64,000 nucleotides of DNA from Paraclostridium bifermentans (GCF_019916025.1 NZ_CP079738.1:62001-126000), one strand, 5' to 3'. Positions 1-8,839 are shown, counted from the first letter of the stretch. The notes: generated by a model from the sequence alone, not told the origin. Numbers and translations are program-made.

Positions 1-585
1 TGCAAGTATAGTAGTAATAATTACTCCAAATATAGCTGGTATTACATTTGCAAGCATAACACTAGATAAGTCAACGTTAAAATTACTTGCTGCTGCCAAT
101 GTATTTGGGTTAGGAGATATAATATTACCAGCTTTACCTCCCCCAAGTGCTGCAAGTAGTATTGCTAGTTTAGAGTATCCAAGTTTATTTCCCATAGCCA
201 TTCCTATTGGCCCTACAGTAAGGACTACTACGTCTAAGTCAACACCAACGCCTGCCAAGATCATAGAAGATAGGACTATTCCAAGTATTGCTTTTTTTAA
301 TCCTAGTAATCTAATAATCTCTTCTGAAATTTTATCAACTGCGCCTGTTTTTATAAGTGTTGCTGCTAAGAATCCTGATGTCATAACTCTAAGTATTGCA
401 GGAGCCATAGACTTCCCACCATCAGCCATATACGTTATGGTGTCCACTAAATTTGAGCCACCTATTAAGCCCCCGACTAAAGCTCCAAATACCAAACAGT
501 AAAATGGCTCAAACCTTTTTATAATGAGTATAATTGCAACTAATAACCCAATGATTGCTCCAGTAGTTGTTATTGGCACAACCAT
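1..585 (-). CDS. GntP-family gluconate/carboxylate permease, partial
   Basis: N-terminal 195 codons of a polytopic membrane protein that runs off the left edge, so the C-terminus is outside the window. The translation starts MVVPITTTGAIIGLLVAIIL and has several hydrophobic segments. It carries the loop GNIISPNPNTLAAA, typical of GntP-type proton symporters for gluconate and related organic acids, and the run GVGVDLDVVVLTVGPIGMAM. The start at 585 follows a GAGGGGAGTG ribosome site. The divergent XRE-cupin gene at 774 is a plausible local regulator. The substrate cannot be read from the sequence. Confidence 0.75.
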   Translation of the reverse strand, partial: MVVPITTTGAIIGLLVAIILIIKRFEPFYCLVFGALVGGLIGGSNLVDTITYMADGGKSMAPAILRVMTSGFLAATLIKTGAVDKISEEIIRLLGLKKAILGIVLSSMILAGVGVDLDVVVLTVGPIGMAMGNKLGYSKLAILLAALGGGKAGNIISPNPNTLAAASNFNVDLSSVMLANVIPAIFGVIITTILA

Positions 586-773
586 CACTCCCCTCTATAA
601 TGTTTACACCTCTTGATGTTTATATTGATTGTATATAATTTAAACAAATGTGTCAAATATAATTTAATTAATTAAATGTGATTTAACTTTGTTTGTGAAA
701 TATTTCTATGTTATAATTAAAATCATTAAGTTAAAAATTATAATTATTTGAAATAAATTTTTTGGAGGTATTA

Positions 774-1319
774 ATGTCTGAAATAAATATAGGTGAAAAA
801 ATATCACAGATAAGAAAAAGTAAAGACCTAAGTGTAAGGGATTTATCAAAATTATGTGGAGTTACTGCTTCTATGCTAAGTCAGATAGAAAGAGGAATCG
901 CAAATCCATCTGTGAACTCTTTAAAATCTATTGCATCTGCACTTAACGTGCCATTATTTACATTTTTTACATCAGAAGTTTCTAAAAAAGATATGATAGT
1001 TAGAAAAGAAAATAGAAAAAAAGTAATACTTCCTGGAAGTGATGATGTTGTTTATGATGTATTAGCTCCAGACCTTACTAGTGACTTGGAGTTTGCAATT
1101 ATGAGTTTATCTCCTGGGTCGGTATCTAGTAGTGAAAATATTCAACACAAAGGGTATGAAATTGCATACTTGCTAGAGGGTGAAGTAGATTTATATTTAG
1201 ATGATGAAAAGTTTACATTATATCAAGGTGATAGTGTTAAGACTCCAGCAGGTGTAAAGCATCGTTGGGAGAACAAATCAAATTCAAATGCAAAAGTAAT
1301 TTTTGCTGTTATACTTTAA
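774..1319 (+). CDS. XRE-family regulator with C-terminal cupin domain
   Basis: A 181-residue transcription factor of the HTH_3 plus cupin_2 type. The N-terminal HTH (about residues 10-60) contains SVRDLSKLCGVTASMLSQIE. The C-terminal cupin (about 105-178) contains the pattern GYEIAYLLEGEVDLYLDD and PAGVKHRWEN. Such proteins usually sense a small ligand in the cupin barrel and control nearby transport or metabolic genes. I chose the ATG at 774, 5 nt after a GGAGG site, over the upstream in-frame TTG at 762, which overlaps that site. The gene is divergent from the GntP permease, its likely target. A hairpin terminator follows. Confidence 0.85.
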   Translation: MSEINIGEKISQIRKSKDLSVRDLSKLCGVTASMLSQIERGIANPSVNSLKSIASALNVPLFTFFTSEVSKKDMIVRKENRKKVILPGSDDVVYDVLAPDLTSDLEFAIMSLSPGSVSSSENIQHKGYEIAYLLEGEVDLYLDDEKFTLYQGDSVKTPAGVKHRWENKSNSNAKVIFAVIL

Positions 1320-1335
1320 TTTTTTTATAATATGA

Positions 1336-1372
1336 AAAAAGACAACTCCATGATAGTGTAGTTGTCTTTTAT
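1336..1372 (+). terminator. Rho-independent terminator after the XRE-cupin gene
   Basis: Stem AAAAGACAACT / AGTTGTCTTTT with a 12-nt loop and T-rich 3' side. A-tracts on the other side could also make it work for the convergent modA transcript. Confidence 0.75.
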
Positions 1373-1417
1373 TATATTTAAGTATAAATATAAATAATAG
1401 TTTAATATAATCGCTAA

Positions 1418-2209
1418 TTAATTTTTAATAGGTTTATATCCGCAATTGACTAAAATATTTTGTCCTTTTTCACTAAAAAGATAATCTTCAAATTTTTTAG
1501 CCTCATCAGGAACTTTACTAGCTTTTATAACCGCTACAGGATACACTATAGGGGAATGAGCATCTTCCTTTGTTGTTTCTACAATTTTTATATTATCTAC
1601 ACCTAGAGTATCACTATAGTAAACAAAACCTGCTTGTGTATTTTCAGATTGAGTCCATGCTAAAACTTGTTTAACATCTTTTGCAAAGACTAACTTATCT
1701 TTTAACTTATCTTCTAAATTTAAGTTAGTTAACACTTCGTATGCATATTTTCCAGCAGGAACACTTTCTGGCTCGCCAACGCCTAGCTTTTGTACTTTAT
1801 CAGTTTTTAAATCATTTATAGATGATATATCACTGTTTTTTGGAGCTATTAAAACCAAGTCATTTTTTACTAAGTTTTTATATGTATTTTCTTCTAGTAA
1901 TTTTTTTTCGTCTAGTTCTTTAATTTGTTTTTCACCTGCAGATATAAATACATCACAAGGAGCACCTTGTTCTATTTGCTTTTGTAACGATCCAGATCCA
2001 CCGAAGTTAACGACTAAATCAACATTTGGATTACTTTTTTCATAGTCTTTTTCTATCTTTTCCATCGCTTCTTTTAAACTAGCAGCTGCAGAAATACTTA
2101 AAGTTACCTTTTCAGAAGAGTCTTCTTTTTTAGGAGGGTTTGAACTACACCCAACTAAAAATAAACTACTTACTAAACATAATGATAATAATTTTTTACT
2201 TAATCTCAT
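1418..2209 (-). CDS. modA: Molybdate ABC transporter substrate-binding lipoprotein
   Basis: A 263-residue lipoprotein that binds molybdate or tungstate outside the membrane and delivers it to a ModBC permease. The signal peptide ends in the lipobox LVGC. The mature part has the ModA features SAAASLKEAMEKI, NFGGSGSLQKQIEQGAPCDVF, and GEPESVPAGKYA. I chose the ATG at 2209 because GGAGG lies just upstream; the in-frame ATG at 2233 lacks a ribosome site. modB and modC are not beside it on either side, so it is an orphan here and its partners must be elsewhere if it works. Confidence 0.9.
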   Translation of the reverse strand: MRLSKKLLSLCLVSSLFLVGCSSNPPKKEDSSEKVTLSISAAASLKEAMEKIEKDYEKSNPNVDLVVNFGGSGSLQKQIEQGAPCDVFISAGEKQIKELDEKKLLEENTYKNLVKNDLVLIAPKNSDISSINDLKTDKVQKLGVGEPESVPAGKYAYEVLTNLNLEDKLKDKLVFAKDVKQVLAWTQSENTQAGFVYYSDTLGVDNIKIVETTKEDAHSPIVYPVAVIKASKVPDEAKKFEDYLFSEKGQNILVNCGYKPIKN

Positions 2210-2460
2210 AATATCCTCCCAATACTTAAACAATAGATCAACACTGGTATTTTACCACAAAAAGGAACTTGATTCGATTATTTTAGATTTTCTGCAAAGT
2301 ATTCTAAGAAATATATATGTATTTAAAATATTAAAACTTTAAGTTTATTTTAAGGTTTAGGGATTATACTAAACTTGTCCACACAAAAGAAACATTAACG
2401 CCAGAATACAGGTACTTGAAAAAATACTGTACTCACTTAATAACATTTTTATTATGATTT

Positions 2461-2488
2461 AAGAGCACTTACATATGTAAGTGCTCTT
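2461..2488. terminator. 28-nt perfect palindrome, probable bidirectional terminator
   Basis: The segment AAGAGCACTTACAT and its exact reverse complement form a perfect palindrome just beyond the stop of the HD gene, with T-rich sequence on the plus-strand side. The neighbouring 2234-2458 stretch upstream of modA holds only AT-rich promoter-like sequence; I recognise no riboswitch in it. Confidence 0.55.
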
Positions 2489-2495
2489 ATTATTT

Positions 2496-3065
2496 TTAAA
2501 GACCTAAATCATCGCTTATGTCTCTCATGGCATTAAGCGATAATTCTGCAAACTCTGGAAATGGGATTCCAAGTTCCTCTATACTTTTCATTGCTTCTCT
2601 ATTAGCTCCAGCAGCAAATCTTAGTTCTTTCATTCTTTTAGTTATAGACTTTACTTTTACACTAGATATTTTTTTATCTGGATAAACTAATGTTATAGCT
2701 GTTATAAATCCTGTTATTGGGTCTGCTGCGTAAATTGCTTTATCCATTAATGAAATTCTTTCTGTACCATTATCGTTATTGTGAGCCATAATAGCATGAT
2801 GGATATCTTGATTACCTATATTTTCTTGTTTTAATATATCTATAGCAAGAATTCCATGTTTTTTCATATCATCTGGATTGTTTTTGCAGTCTAGTAAATC
2901 TGAATCAATATCATGTAATAGTCCTGCTATTGCCCAATCTTCCTCATTTTTAGGATCTAACTTTTTAGCTAAAGATCTCATAACAGCCTCAACTGCATAC
3001 GAATGTTTTATTAAGTGCTCAGATTTTAAATTCTTAGTCAATATATCCATACTTTTTTCTCTCAT
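2496..3065 (-). CDS. HD-domain phosphohydrolase
   Basis: A 189-residue cytoplasmic HD-superfamily protein. The metal-binding pattern is visible: H in IKHSYAVEAVMR, the HD doublet in AGLLHDIDSD, H in KKHGILAID, and a later D in DKAIYAADPITG. This subgroup matches the small HDIG/HDOD-like hydrolases often annotated as HAD/HD hydrolases of unknown substrate. The ATG at 3065 lies 9 nt from AAAGGAG. It stands alone with a terminator-like palindrome downstream. The family acts on phosphate esters; the substrate is not inferable. Confidence 0.8.
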   Translation of the reverse strand: MREKSMDILTKNLKSEHLIKHSYAVEAVMRSLAKKLDPKNEEDWAIAGLLHDIDSDLLDCKNNPDDMKKHGILAIDILKQENIGNQDIHHAIMAHNNDNGTERISLMDKAIYAADPITGFITAITLVYPDKKISSVKVKSITKRMKELRFAAGANREAMKSIEELGIPFPEFAELSLNAMRDISDDLGL

Positions 3066-3324
3066 AGATTCTATCTCCTTTATATTGTTTATTTTATTTG
3101 TAAAGATTTTATAGATTGGATAAAATCTTTAATTAACTCCATAGAAACTCTGAATTTCACGATATCATAATAGTAACTTGTTCTATATAAACTAGGTATT
3201 TACCTTTAAAAAAATAGTATCAATTGTATTATTAATTAAAAAATAGATAGATTAATTTGTATTGATTAAGTACATATTTTTTGATATAGTAATAAACTAT
3301 AATAAAAGTTTAATAAATTTAGTT

Positions 3325-3445
3325 TTATAGGGTTCCGCAGTTAAAATTTATAACTGGTCTGGTCCGAGATAAAACGCACAGTATTCTGTGTTCACGGAAG
3401 GACAAAAGCCTGGGAGATATTTTTTATATCGCCCGGGCTTTTTTA
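3325..3445 (+). promoter_or_regulatory. Guanidine-I riboswitch (ykkC type) with expression-platform terminator
   Basis: The leader holds the conserved ykkC elements in order: GGGTTCCGCAG near 3330, CTGGTCCGAGA at 3355-3369, AAAACGCACAG, then CACGGAAGGACAAAAGCCTGGGAGAT at about 3394-3419. The 3' strand of the aptamer (AGCCTGGGAGATAT) also forms one arm of a terminator with ATATCGCCCGGGCT and a T6 run. Guanidine binding in this class stabilises the aptamer and turns transcription on. The next gene encodes an SMR guanidinium exporter, the usual partner. Confidence 0.93.
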
Positions 3446-3493
3446 CGTTTTACTAATAAACTTTTATTTAAAACTTTAAGGAGAGTGATAATT

Positions 3494-3814
3494 ATGAAAT
3501 GGTTAGTGTTAGTAATTGCAGGTATATTTGAAGTATGGTGGGCTGTAGGACTTAAATATTCAGAAGGGTTTACAAAGTTAGTTCCAAGTGTTTTAACTGT
3601 AATAGGTATGATAGCTAGTTTTTACTTCTTATCATTAGCGTTAAAAGAGCTGCCACTAGGAACCGCTTATGCTATTTGGACAGGGATAGGAACTATTGGT
3701 ACTGTTATTTTAGGTGTGTTTTTATTTAAAGAGCCTATTGATTTAGTTAGACTAGTTTGTATTGGGTTTATAGTAGCAGGAATAATAGGCCTAAAACTAG
3801 TATCTCAACATTAA
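3494..3814 (+). CDS. gdx: Guanidinium exporter, SMR family (Gdx/SugE type)
   Basis: A 106-residue small multidrug resistance protein with four membrane helices, working as a dual-topology dimer that exchanges guanidinium for protons. The family signature is visible: the essential Glu13 in IFEVWWAVGLKYSEGFT, PLGTAYAIWTGIG, and the GVFLFKEP loop. SugE/Gdx proteins usually have G-W after FE-V; here it is W-W. I chose the ATG at 3494, 9 nt after AAGGAG, rather than the ATG at 3485 inside the ribosome-site region. Control by the guanidine-I riboswitch directly upstream settles the likely substrate. A hairpin terminator follows. Confidence 0.93.
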   Translation: MKWLVLVIAGIFEVWWAVGLKYSEGFTKLVPSVLTVIGMIASFYFLSLALKELPLGTAYAIWTGIGTIGTVILGVFLFKEPIDLVRLVCIGFIVAGIIGLKLVSQH

Positions 3815-3863
3815 TAAAGTAATAAAATAAGCTATTAGAGCATTAATGAGATGTGATTTATTA

Positions 3864-3907
3864 AAAAAAGGCATAATAGCCTATTTGATTAGACTATTAT
3901 GCCTTTA
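3864..3907. terminator. Bidirectional terminator between gdx and helD
   Basis: Arms AAGGCATAATAG and CTATTATGCCTT separated by about 15 nt, flanked by A- and T-tracts. It serves two convergent genes. Confidence 0.75.
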
Positions 3908-3931
3908 AACTTACTTTAGATTCTAGTAGAA

Positions 3932-6169
3932 TTATTTAAATAAATTTGTTATTTCTCCTAAATGATATACATTTAATACATGAAGAGCTCTTGTACAACA
4001 AGTGTAAAGAAGCAATCTTTCATTTTCACTATTATAATTTATATTACTAGCATCATATATAAAAACAACATCAAACTCAAGCCCTTTAGCCAGATATGAA
4101 GGGATTACTGTTACTCCGTTTGTATAATAATCATCATCTTTTTCTACAGAACTTACATCGATACTACTTTCTTTTAAAAAGTTATATAAATCTTTGGTTT
4201 CACGAGCTGTTTTAGTAATAATTCCTATAGATTTATAATTTTTTTCTGAATAAGACTTTATATCTTCAACCAGTTTTTCGTTCATATAAAGTTTATCTGA
4301 GAAAGCAGCAACAGTAGGTTCATCACCGTGTCTTTCAACGCACTCATCATCTATATGTTCACTTAGAAGATTTCTTGAAAATTTAGTGATTTCCATAGTT
4401 GAACGATAGCTCTTTGTTAGGTTTATTATGCAAGTGTCATTTTGGGATATATTATAAATGTTGTTATAGTTTCCAACATTCATAAATGGATTAATTGACT
4501 GATTTATATCCCCTAATATAGTCATGTTAGCAGATTTAAAAAGTTGATAAAAAATTTCATACTGCAATGGAGTGTAATCTTGTGCTTCATCTATAATTAC
4601 ATACTTAATTTGAGAAGTAGTTGGGATATCACCAAGTGCTCCTTTTAAGTATAAAAGTGCAACTTGATCTTCATAATTAAGTATCTTTGCATTTAAATTA
4701 TCTATTGTGTAAGTTTTTATATGACTTATAAAACTATCATCATATTCAACATTTATTTCATTTAAAAATGTATTTAAATTTTTAAATAGATCTTTGTAAA
4801 TTTCAATTAATTTAAATTCTGTCATTTTAGAAATAGAATCATATACATCTCTTAAATTTTCTTTTACAATTAGCGTACTTTTTTCTATCATTTCTTCCTT
4901 TTGAATAAAGTCTCCAGATTTAAAAAGTTCTTGATATATTTCGTCAATCCAAGATTGTTCATATGGTTCAATAAGGAATATGATTCTTGATTTAATTTTT
5001 TCTAATCTTCTTTTAATTGGAAGATTTGAATAATCATTAAAAAATAGGTTTTTTATATCTTCAGAAGAAATTATTAACTTACCCCTTACAACAATATCTT
5101 TAAAACTTCTATCTACTGTCTCTACGTAACTTATATACTGTTTTAGAATTTCAACAAATTCTACAGATGTTTTAAATTTTATATTTTTGATTCTATCTTG
5201 ATATGTTAATTTTTCATTAGAACCAAGTATATACTCCATCATTTCTGAAGGTGACTCTTTCTTAAATTCAGGCCCTAATTCTTTATGCATATAATCTTTA
5301 AAGGTTGTTTGGTACATATTATCTTCACCAAGTTGAGGTAATACATTTGAAATATAATCATTGAAGATATTATTTGGAGAAAATATTATTATATTTTGAG
5401 GTGTTACTTTATCTCTATGTTTATATAATAGATATGCAATTCTATGAAGTGCAACAGAAGTTTTTCCACTTCCAGCAGCTCCTTGAACAATTAGGTTTTT
5501 ATAATTTTCGTTACGAATTACTTGATTTTGCTCTCTCTGAATAGTTGTAACTATACCTTTCATCTTATCATCAGCATTCTTACTCAGAAGTTCTTGCAAC
5601 ATTTCATCATCAATACTTAGGTTACTATCGAACATATACTCAATTTTACCATTATTGATTTTATACTGTCTTTTACCAGTGATTTCTCCAGATATTGTAC
5701 CTTCTGGACATTCATAACTGGCTTGTCCAGTTTCATAGTCATAAAACATACTTGAAATAGGTGCTCTCCAGTCATACACAAGAAAATCATAATCCTCATC
5801 AACAAGATTTGATAATCCAATATAACACTTTTGGGCATCTGATTGGTTATCTTCAACAAAGTCGATTCGACCGAAATAAGGAGATTCAAGCATTCTTTCA
5901 TACTTTTCTTCAAGTTTTTGGGTAAATTCATGACTTCTTTTTTGATTTTTCATAATATCCATAAATGACATAAAATCTGAAAGTTGATCTAATCCATTTT
6001 CTATAGAAACAGATCCTAAATCACTCCAGAGTTCTCTTTGTGTTTCTATAGCATCTTTTTTAAATCTATCTTTAGCACTACGCTTTTCATCAAGCTGTTT
6101 ATTAGCCTCGGTAAGAACTCTTTGTAACCATTCATTTTCAAGATTTAACTCATAATTATTTAGACTCAT
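3932..6169 (-). CDS. helD: HelD-type superfamily 1 helicase, RNA polymerase recycling factor
   Basis: A 745-residue UvrD/Rep-like ATPase. The N-terminal coiled arm (1-95) is followed by the HelD-specific block YFGRIDF / YDWRAPISSMFYD (98-144). Walker A GAAGSGKT lies at 230-237, motif II is VIIDEAQDYTPLQY, and a C-terminal motif VI region reads LLLYTCCTRALHVL. HelD proteins insert into the main channels of RNA polymerase and release it from nucleic acid; the length fits the Gram-positive class. The ATG follows a GGAGGGTAT site. Monocistronic, ending at a shared terminator. Confidence 0.9.
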   Translation of the reverse strand: MSLNNYELNLENEWLQRVLTEANKQLDEKRSAKDRFKKDAIETQRELWSDLGSVSIENGLDQLSDFMSFMDIMKNQKRSHEFTQKLEEKYERMLESPYFGRIDFVEDNQSDAQKCYIGLSNLVDEDYDFLVYDWRAPISSMFYDYETGQASYECPEGTISGEITGKRQYKINNGKIEYMFDSNLSIDDEMLQELLSKNADDKMKGIVTTIQREQNQVIRNENYKNLIVQGAAGSGKTSVALHRIAYLLYKHRDKVTPQNIIIFSPNNIFNDYISNVLPQLGEDNMYQTTFKDYMHKELGPEFKKESPSEMMEYILGSNEKLTYQDRIKNIKFKTSVEFVEILKQYISYVETVDRSFKDIVVRGKLIISSEDIKNLFFNDYSNLPIKRRLEKIKSRIIFLIEPYEQSWIDEIYQELFKSGDFIQKEEMIEKSTLIVKENLRDVYDSISKMTEFKLIEIYKDLFKNLNTFLNEINVEYDDSFISHIKTYTIDNLNAKILNYEDQVALLYLKGALGDIPTTSQIKYVIIDEAQDYTPLQYEIFYQLFKSANMTILGDINQSINPFMNVGNYNNIYNISQNDTCIINLTKSYRSTMEITKFSRNLLSEHIDDECVERHGDEPTVAAFSDKLYMNEKLVEDIKSYSEKNYKSIGIITKTARETKDLYNFLKESSIDVSSVEKDDDYYTNGVTVIPSYLAKGLEFDVVFIYDASNINYNSENERLLLYTCCTRALHVLNVYHLGEITNLFK

Positions 6170-6365
6170 AATATACCCTCCTTGATTATATAAATTAGCT
6201 TGTTTAATTTGCTCTATAAATTATATAGGAATTAGGAGATAATCATAGTCTTAAAAAAATTAGTTATTTATGGTATAATTATAGTAGAGAGAGTGATACT
6301 AGCCTCTTTGATAATGAAAATGTAGTTTAAATCATTATAAAAAACACACTCAAAAATGTCTAGTA

Positions 6366-6408
6366 AAAAAGCCATTATAATCCTTCATTAGGATTATAAT
6401 GGCTTTAA
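6366..6408 (-). terminator. Terminator after the HTH/DUF3796 pair
   Basis: Perfect 13-bp stem GCCATTATAATCC / GGATTATAATGGC with 7-nt loop and a T6 run on the minus strand, 11 nt past the HTH stop codon. Confidence 0.85.
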
Positions 6409-6418
6409 ATTTATTCTA

Positions 6419-6628
6419 TTAATTATTAAATTCAAATATAAACAACTTTTCAATTGGAGTATTTAATTCTTTTGATATCCTCATTGCAAGTTCAAGAGAA
6501 GGATTGTATTTAGCATTTTCTAAACGAGCTATAGTCTCTCGCCTAACACTAACTTTATTAGCTAGTTCTTCTTGGGTTAATTCATTAAATTGACGATACT
6601 TTTTTAAATTACTAATAAACTTTGTCAT
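6419..6628 (-). CDS. Small XRE-family HTH regulator
   Basis: A 69-residue single-domain HTH_3 protein with ELTQEELANKVSVRRETIAR followed by NPSLELAMRISKELNTPIEKLF. It belongs to the short YozG/YgzD-like group that sits next to small membrane proteins. I prefer the ATG at 6628 (MTKFISNLKKYR) because it begins 4 nt after the stop of the upstream DUF3796-like gene, implying translational coupling; the track start at 6649 would overlap that gene. Likely a local autoregulator of the pair. Confidence 0.85.
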   Translation of the reverse strand: MTKFISNLKKYRQFNELTQEELANKVSVRRETIARLENAKYNPSLELAMRISKELNTPIEKLFIFEFNN

Positions 6629-6632
6629 AGAT

Positions 6633-6995
6633 TTAAACCCCAACATCAAATTTGTAAGTTAAAAATGCCCATAAATTCATTGCTATTGCAAAAGTAAGAG
6701 ATAAGATTAAAATTTGAAATCTGTAAAGTGTTATTAAATCTACTGTATATAGATTAATTAATATACTTAAGATAACTGCAAAAGGAAGACATATTCTAAG
6801 AGATATATAACCGGCTTTATGTTTGTTACAAGTAAATCGCTCATCTTCACAATCACCTAACTTATACCACCAAATATTCCCTAAGTTTGCAAAGAATGCA
6901 AAATATAAAAAATCTGAAGGATCTCCATGTAATCCATTAAATCCTTGTAATCCAAATAAACAAAATAGAAATGAATATTTATTTATAAATTTCAT
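6633..6995 (-). CDS. DUF3796-like membrane protein
   Basis: A 120-residue membrane protein with a short N-terminal hydrophobic part rich in G and F (FCLFGLQGFNGLHG), the block PSDFLYFAFFANLGNIWW, and two C-terminal helices. This resembles the DUF3796 family, which is commonly paired with a small HTH gene as here. The ATG follows AAGGGGGATTAATTT. Function unknown. Confidence 0.65.
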   Translation of the reverse strand: MKFINKYSFLFCLFGLQGFNGLHGDPSDFLYFAFFANLGNIWWYKLGDCEDERFTCNKHKAGYISLRICLPFAVILSILINLYTVDLITLYRFQILILSLTFAIAMNLWAFLTYKFDVGV

Positions 6996-7350
6996 AAATT
7001 AATCCCCCTTGATAGTGTGATATATTTATATCTTTATATTACATATATATCACGTTAACTTTGAGATTATTACTTAAAACTGAAAAATATAACTAACTAT
7101 GAAATTAAATAAAGATATTTCAACTTTTAATTTTATAGATATATGCAATTTTAATACATATAAAACAATTATGAACTATATTATAAAGTTAAGAAACTTA
7201 CTTAGAGTTTAAAAATGAATTTTTCAAGTAAGATTACTATTTACAATAAACATAAAAGGCAATAGAATCGATTCTATTGCCTTTTATATTGAGATACATA
7301 TGTTATTGTTATTTATAAACTTAAAACTGCTATAAATTTAATTTATGCAA
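6996..7350. other. Intergenic stretch with one hairpin, no gene seen
   Basis: About 350 bp of AT-rich sequence. Near 7030-7060 is a short inverted repeat (GTGATATA / TATATCAC) just upstream of the DUF3796-like gene, a possible operator for the HTH protein. The only other structure is the palindromic terminator at 7254-7285. No ORF with a ribosome site was found. Confidence 0.4.
7254..7285 (-). terminator. 32-nt palindromic terminator after the PspC operon
   Basis: Perfect palindrome AAAAGGCAATAGAATC and its reverse complement, ending in TTTT on both strands. It lies 65 nt past the PspC stop codon. Confidence 0.7.
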
Positions 7351-7533
7351 TTAAAAGTTTTCTCCAGATGGAAGTACTAAACATAGAATTATATATATTA
7401 TTATACTGACACCACCTAGTACGAATAAAACTCTAATTAGTGTAGGGCTAATGCCTGTTAATTCTCCTATACCCCCACAAACACCACCTATCATACGATT
7501 ATTTTCTGACCTATATAATTTACATTTACCCAA
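7351..7533 (-). CDS. PspC-domain protein
   Basis: A 60-residue protein that is almost entirely one PspC domain: CKLYRSENNRMIGGVCGGIG, then SPTLIRVLFVLGG and a single membrane helix ending LCLVLPSGE. The start is TTG at 7533, 7 nt after AGGAGGC. PspC proteins belong to envelope-stress systems, but small Firmicute versions are uncharacterised. It is the second gene of a pair with the membrane protein at 7551-7775. Confidence 0.85.
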   Translation of the reverse strand: MGKCKLYRSENNRMIGGVCGGIGELTGISPTLIRVLFVLGGVSIIIYIILCLVLPSGENF

Positions 7534-7550
7534 AATTAACGCCTCCTTTT

Positions 7551-7775
7551 TTAATTTACAAAATAAAATATTGGTTTTAATATGCTACGAGCATTATTTA
7601 AAAATGTATCTTGATTTAAACTATGATCTATAATTAAACTTTTTGAAGTTACTGCAATTAAAAATATAGAAATTAGTATGAACAAACCAAATCTAAATGT
7701 AGTTTTAAATAATTTCCAACCTATAGTAAGTATTAAAAAGATTATACTCAGTATTATTAAAAGAATAATTGTCAT
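7551..7775 (-). CDS. Small two-helix membrane protein upstream of pspC
   Basis: A 74-residue protein with two hydrophobic helices (residues 2-20 and 27-45) and a short C-terminal tail. The ATG follows GAGAGGTGAGTAT. It is 17 nt upstream of the PspC gene on the same strand, so the two are probably co-transcribed. It recalls the small LiaI/PspB-like partners of PspC, but I see no diagnostic motif. Confidence 0.6.
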   Translation of the reverse strand: MTIILLIILSIIFLILTIGWKLFKTTFRFGLFILISIFLIAVTSKSLIIDHSLNQDTFLNNARSILKPIFYFVN

Positions 7776-7980
7776 ATACTCACCTCTCTCTATGCTTTAC
7801 AAACACTATTATAAACATAGAACATTAATTGAATATAAAAACAACCTTAAAAAAACATTAAATAATTAGATTTTTAAATTACTTGATATCGCAAAGTTAT
7901 TTGAAATATACTTAAATTAGCTATAAAGTTTATTATATATTAATTGATGTATGCAGGTTGCAAGATAAGGGGGAATAAAA

Positions 7981-8226
7981 ATGAATTTTGGGTTTATAGT
8001 ATTTTTAACAATGGGGATATGTTTACAGATATTTTTATCTAATAAAGACAATAAATTATTAGGACTAGTTTTGCCTATTATAACTTTTGTAAATTCGTTA
8101 TTGTTTTCACTTCAATCTTTTACAATTGCTATAGGGATAAAAGTCTTTATTGTGACTAATATTTCAACTTTAGTTTTAATAATAGTTTACTTAATTTGCA
8201 AAGTTAATAAAAAGAGAAAAAAATAG
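7981..8226 (+). CDS. Small three-helix membrane protein, unknown
   Basis: 81 residues with three predicted membrane helices and a basic C-terminal tail (CKVNKKRKK), so the C-terminus is probably cytoplasmic. The ATG follows AAGGGGGAATAAAA. It is monocistronic with a weak hairpin behind it. I do not recognise the family. Confidence 0.6.
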   Translation: MNFGFIVFLTMGICLQIFLSNKDNKLLGLVLPIITFVNSLLFSLQSFTIAIGIKVFIVTNISTLVLIIVYLICKVNKKRKK

Positions 8227-8251
8227 TTTTATTAGAACAATAACTATATAG

Positions 8252-8303
8252 AATAAATACCTTTAAAATTTAGATACATAGATGTTAATGGTATTTATTA
8301 TTT
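8252..8303 (+). terminator. Weak hairpin after the three-helix protein
   Basis: AATAAATACC pairs with GGTATTTATT across a long loop and is followed by TTTTAG. The T-run is short, so confidence is moderate. Confidence 0.4.
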
Positions 8304-8419
8304 TAGTCCATAATTTATAGATTTGATTCCATAATAAAAAACTATAAATATGATTATGGTAAGATTAGATAAGTGAAAAATTTAAAATTATAGAATATAA
8401 ATAAAAAGGAGTTTTTTTT

Positions 8420-8605
8420 ATGTCTAATGAAGTATGTCCAAAGTGTGGCAGTTCTGAATTTGGAAGAGGAATATTGACAGGAGCTTATCTAACTCCAGAA
8501 AACAAGTTGTTTTCAGGTGGAAATAAACTAGTTTTAGAAGTATGTACAGAATGTGGGAATGTTTTAAATATGAAAGTAAATAACCCTCATAAATTTAAGA
8601 AATAA
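8420..8605 (+). CDS. Small zinc-ribbon protein
   Basis: 61 residues with two CxxC knuckles, CPKCGSSEFG at the N-terminus and CTECGNVL near residue 42, forming one zinc ribbon. Between them is a loop GILTGAYLTPENK. The ATG follows AAAAGGAG with an 8-T spacer. Related short proteins are common in clostridia and are annotated only as nucleic-acid-binding or transcription-initiation-like ribbons. Terminator downstream. Confidence 0.75.
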   Translation: MSNEVCPKCGSSEFGRGILTGAYLTPENKLFSGGNKLVLEVCTECGNVLNMKVNNPHKFKK

Positions 8606-8615
8606 ATGGGAGTAG

Positions 8616-8676
8616 AAAACCTTAATAATATTTTAATACCTTCTACAGATATTAAAGTATCATTAAGGTTTTTAAT
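8616..8676 (+). terminator. Terminator after the zinc-ribbon gene
   Basis: AAAACCTTAAT and ATTAAGGTTTT flank a loop that has its own internal pairing, followed by T-rich sequence. Confidence 0.6.
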
Positions 8677-8839
8677 TATAAAATTAGATTAATATATGCA
8701 TAACTTAAATTGTTATAGTAACATGTGAAACCCTACTAAAATGAGTATGATTAACTTTTATCTTTAATAGAAAGGAATTCATACGATTAGACTATAATAA
8801 AAATATACAGTGAATACAAATTATAAAAGGGGGAATAAG

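Noticed and set aside
2878-3114. Plus-strand ORF opposite the HD gene
   Set aside because: Shadow of the HD-domain gene; no ribosome site or coding signature.
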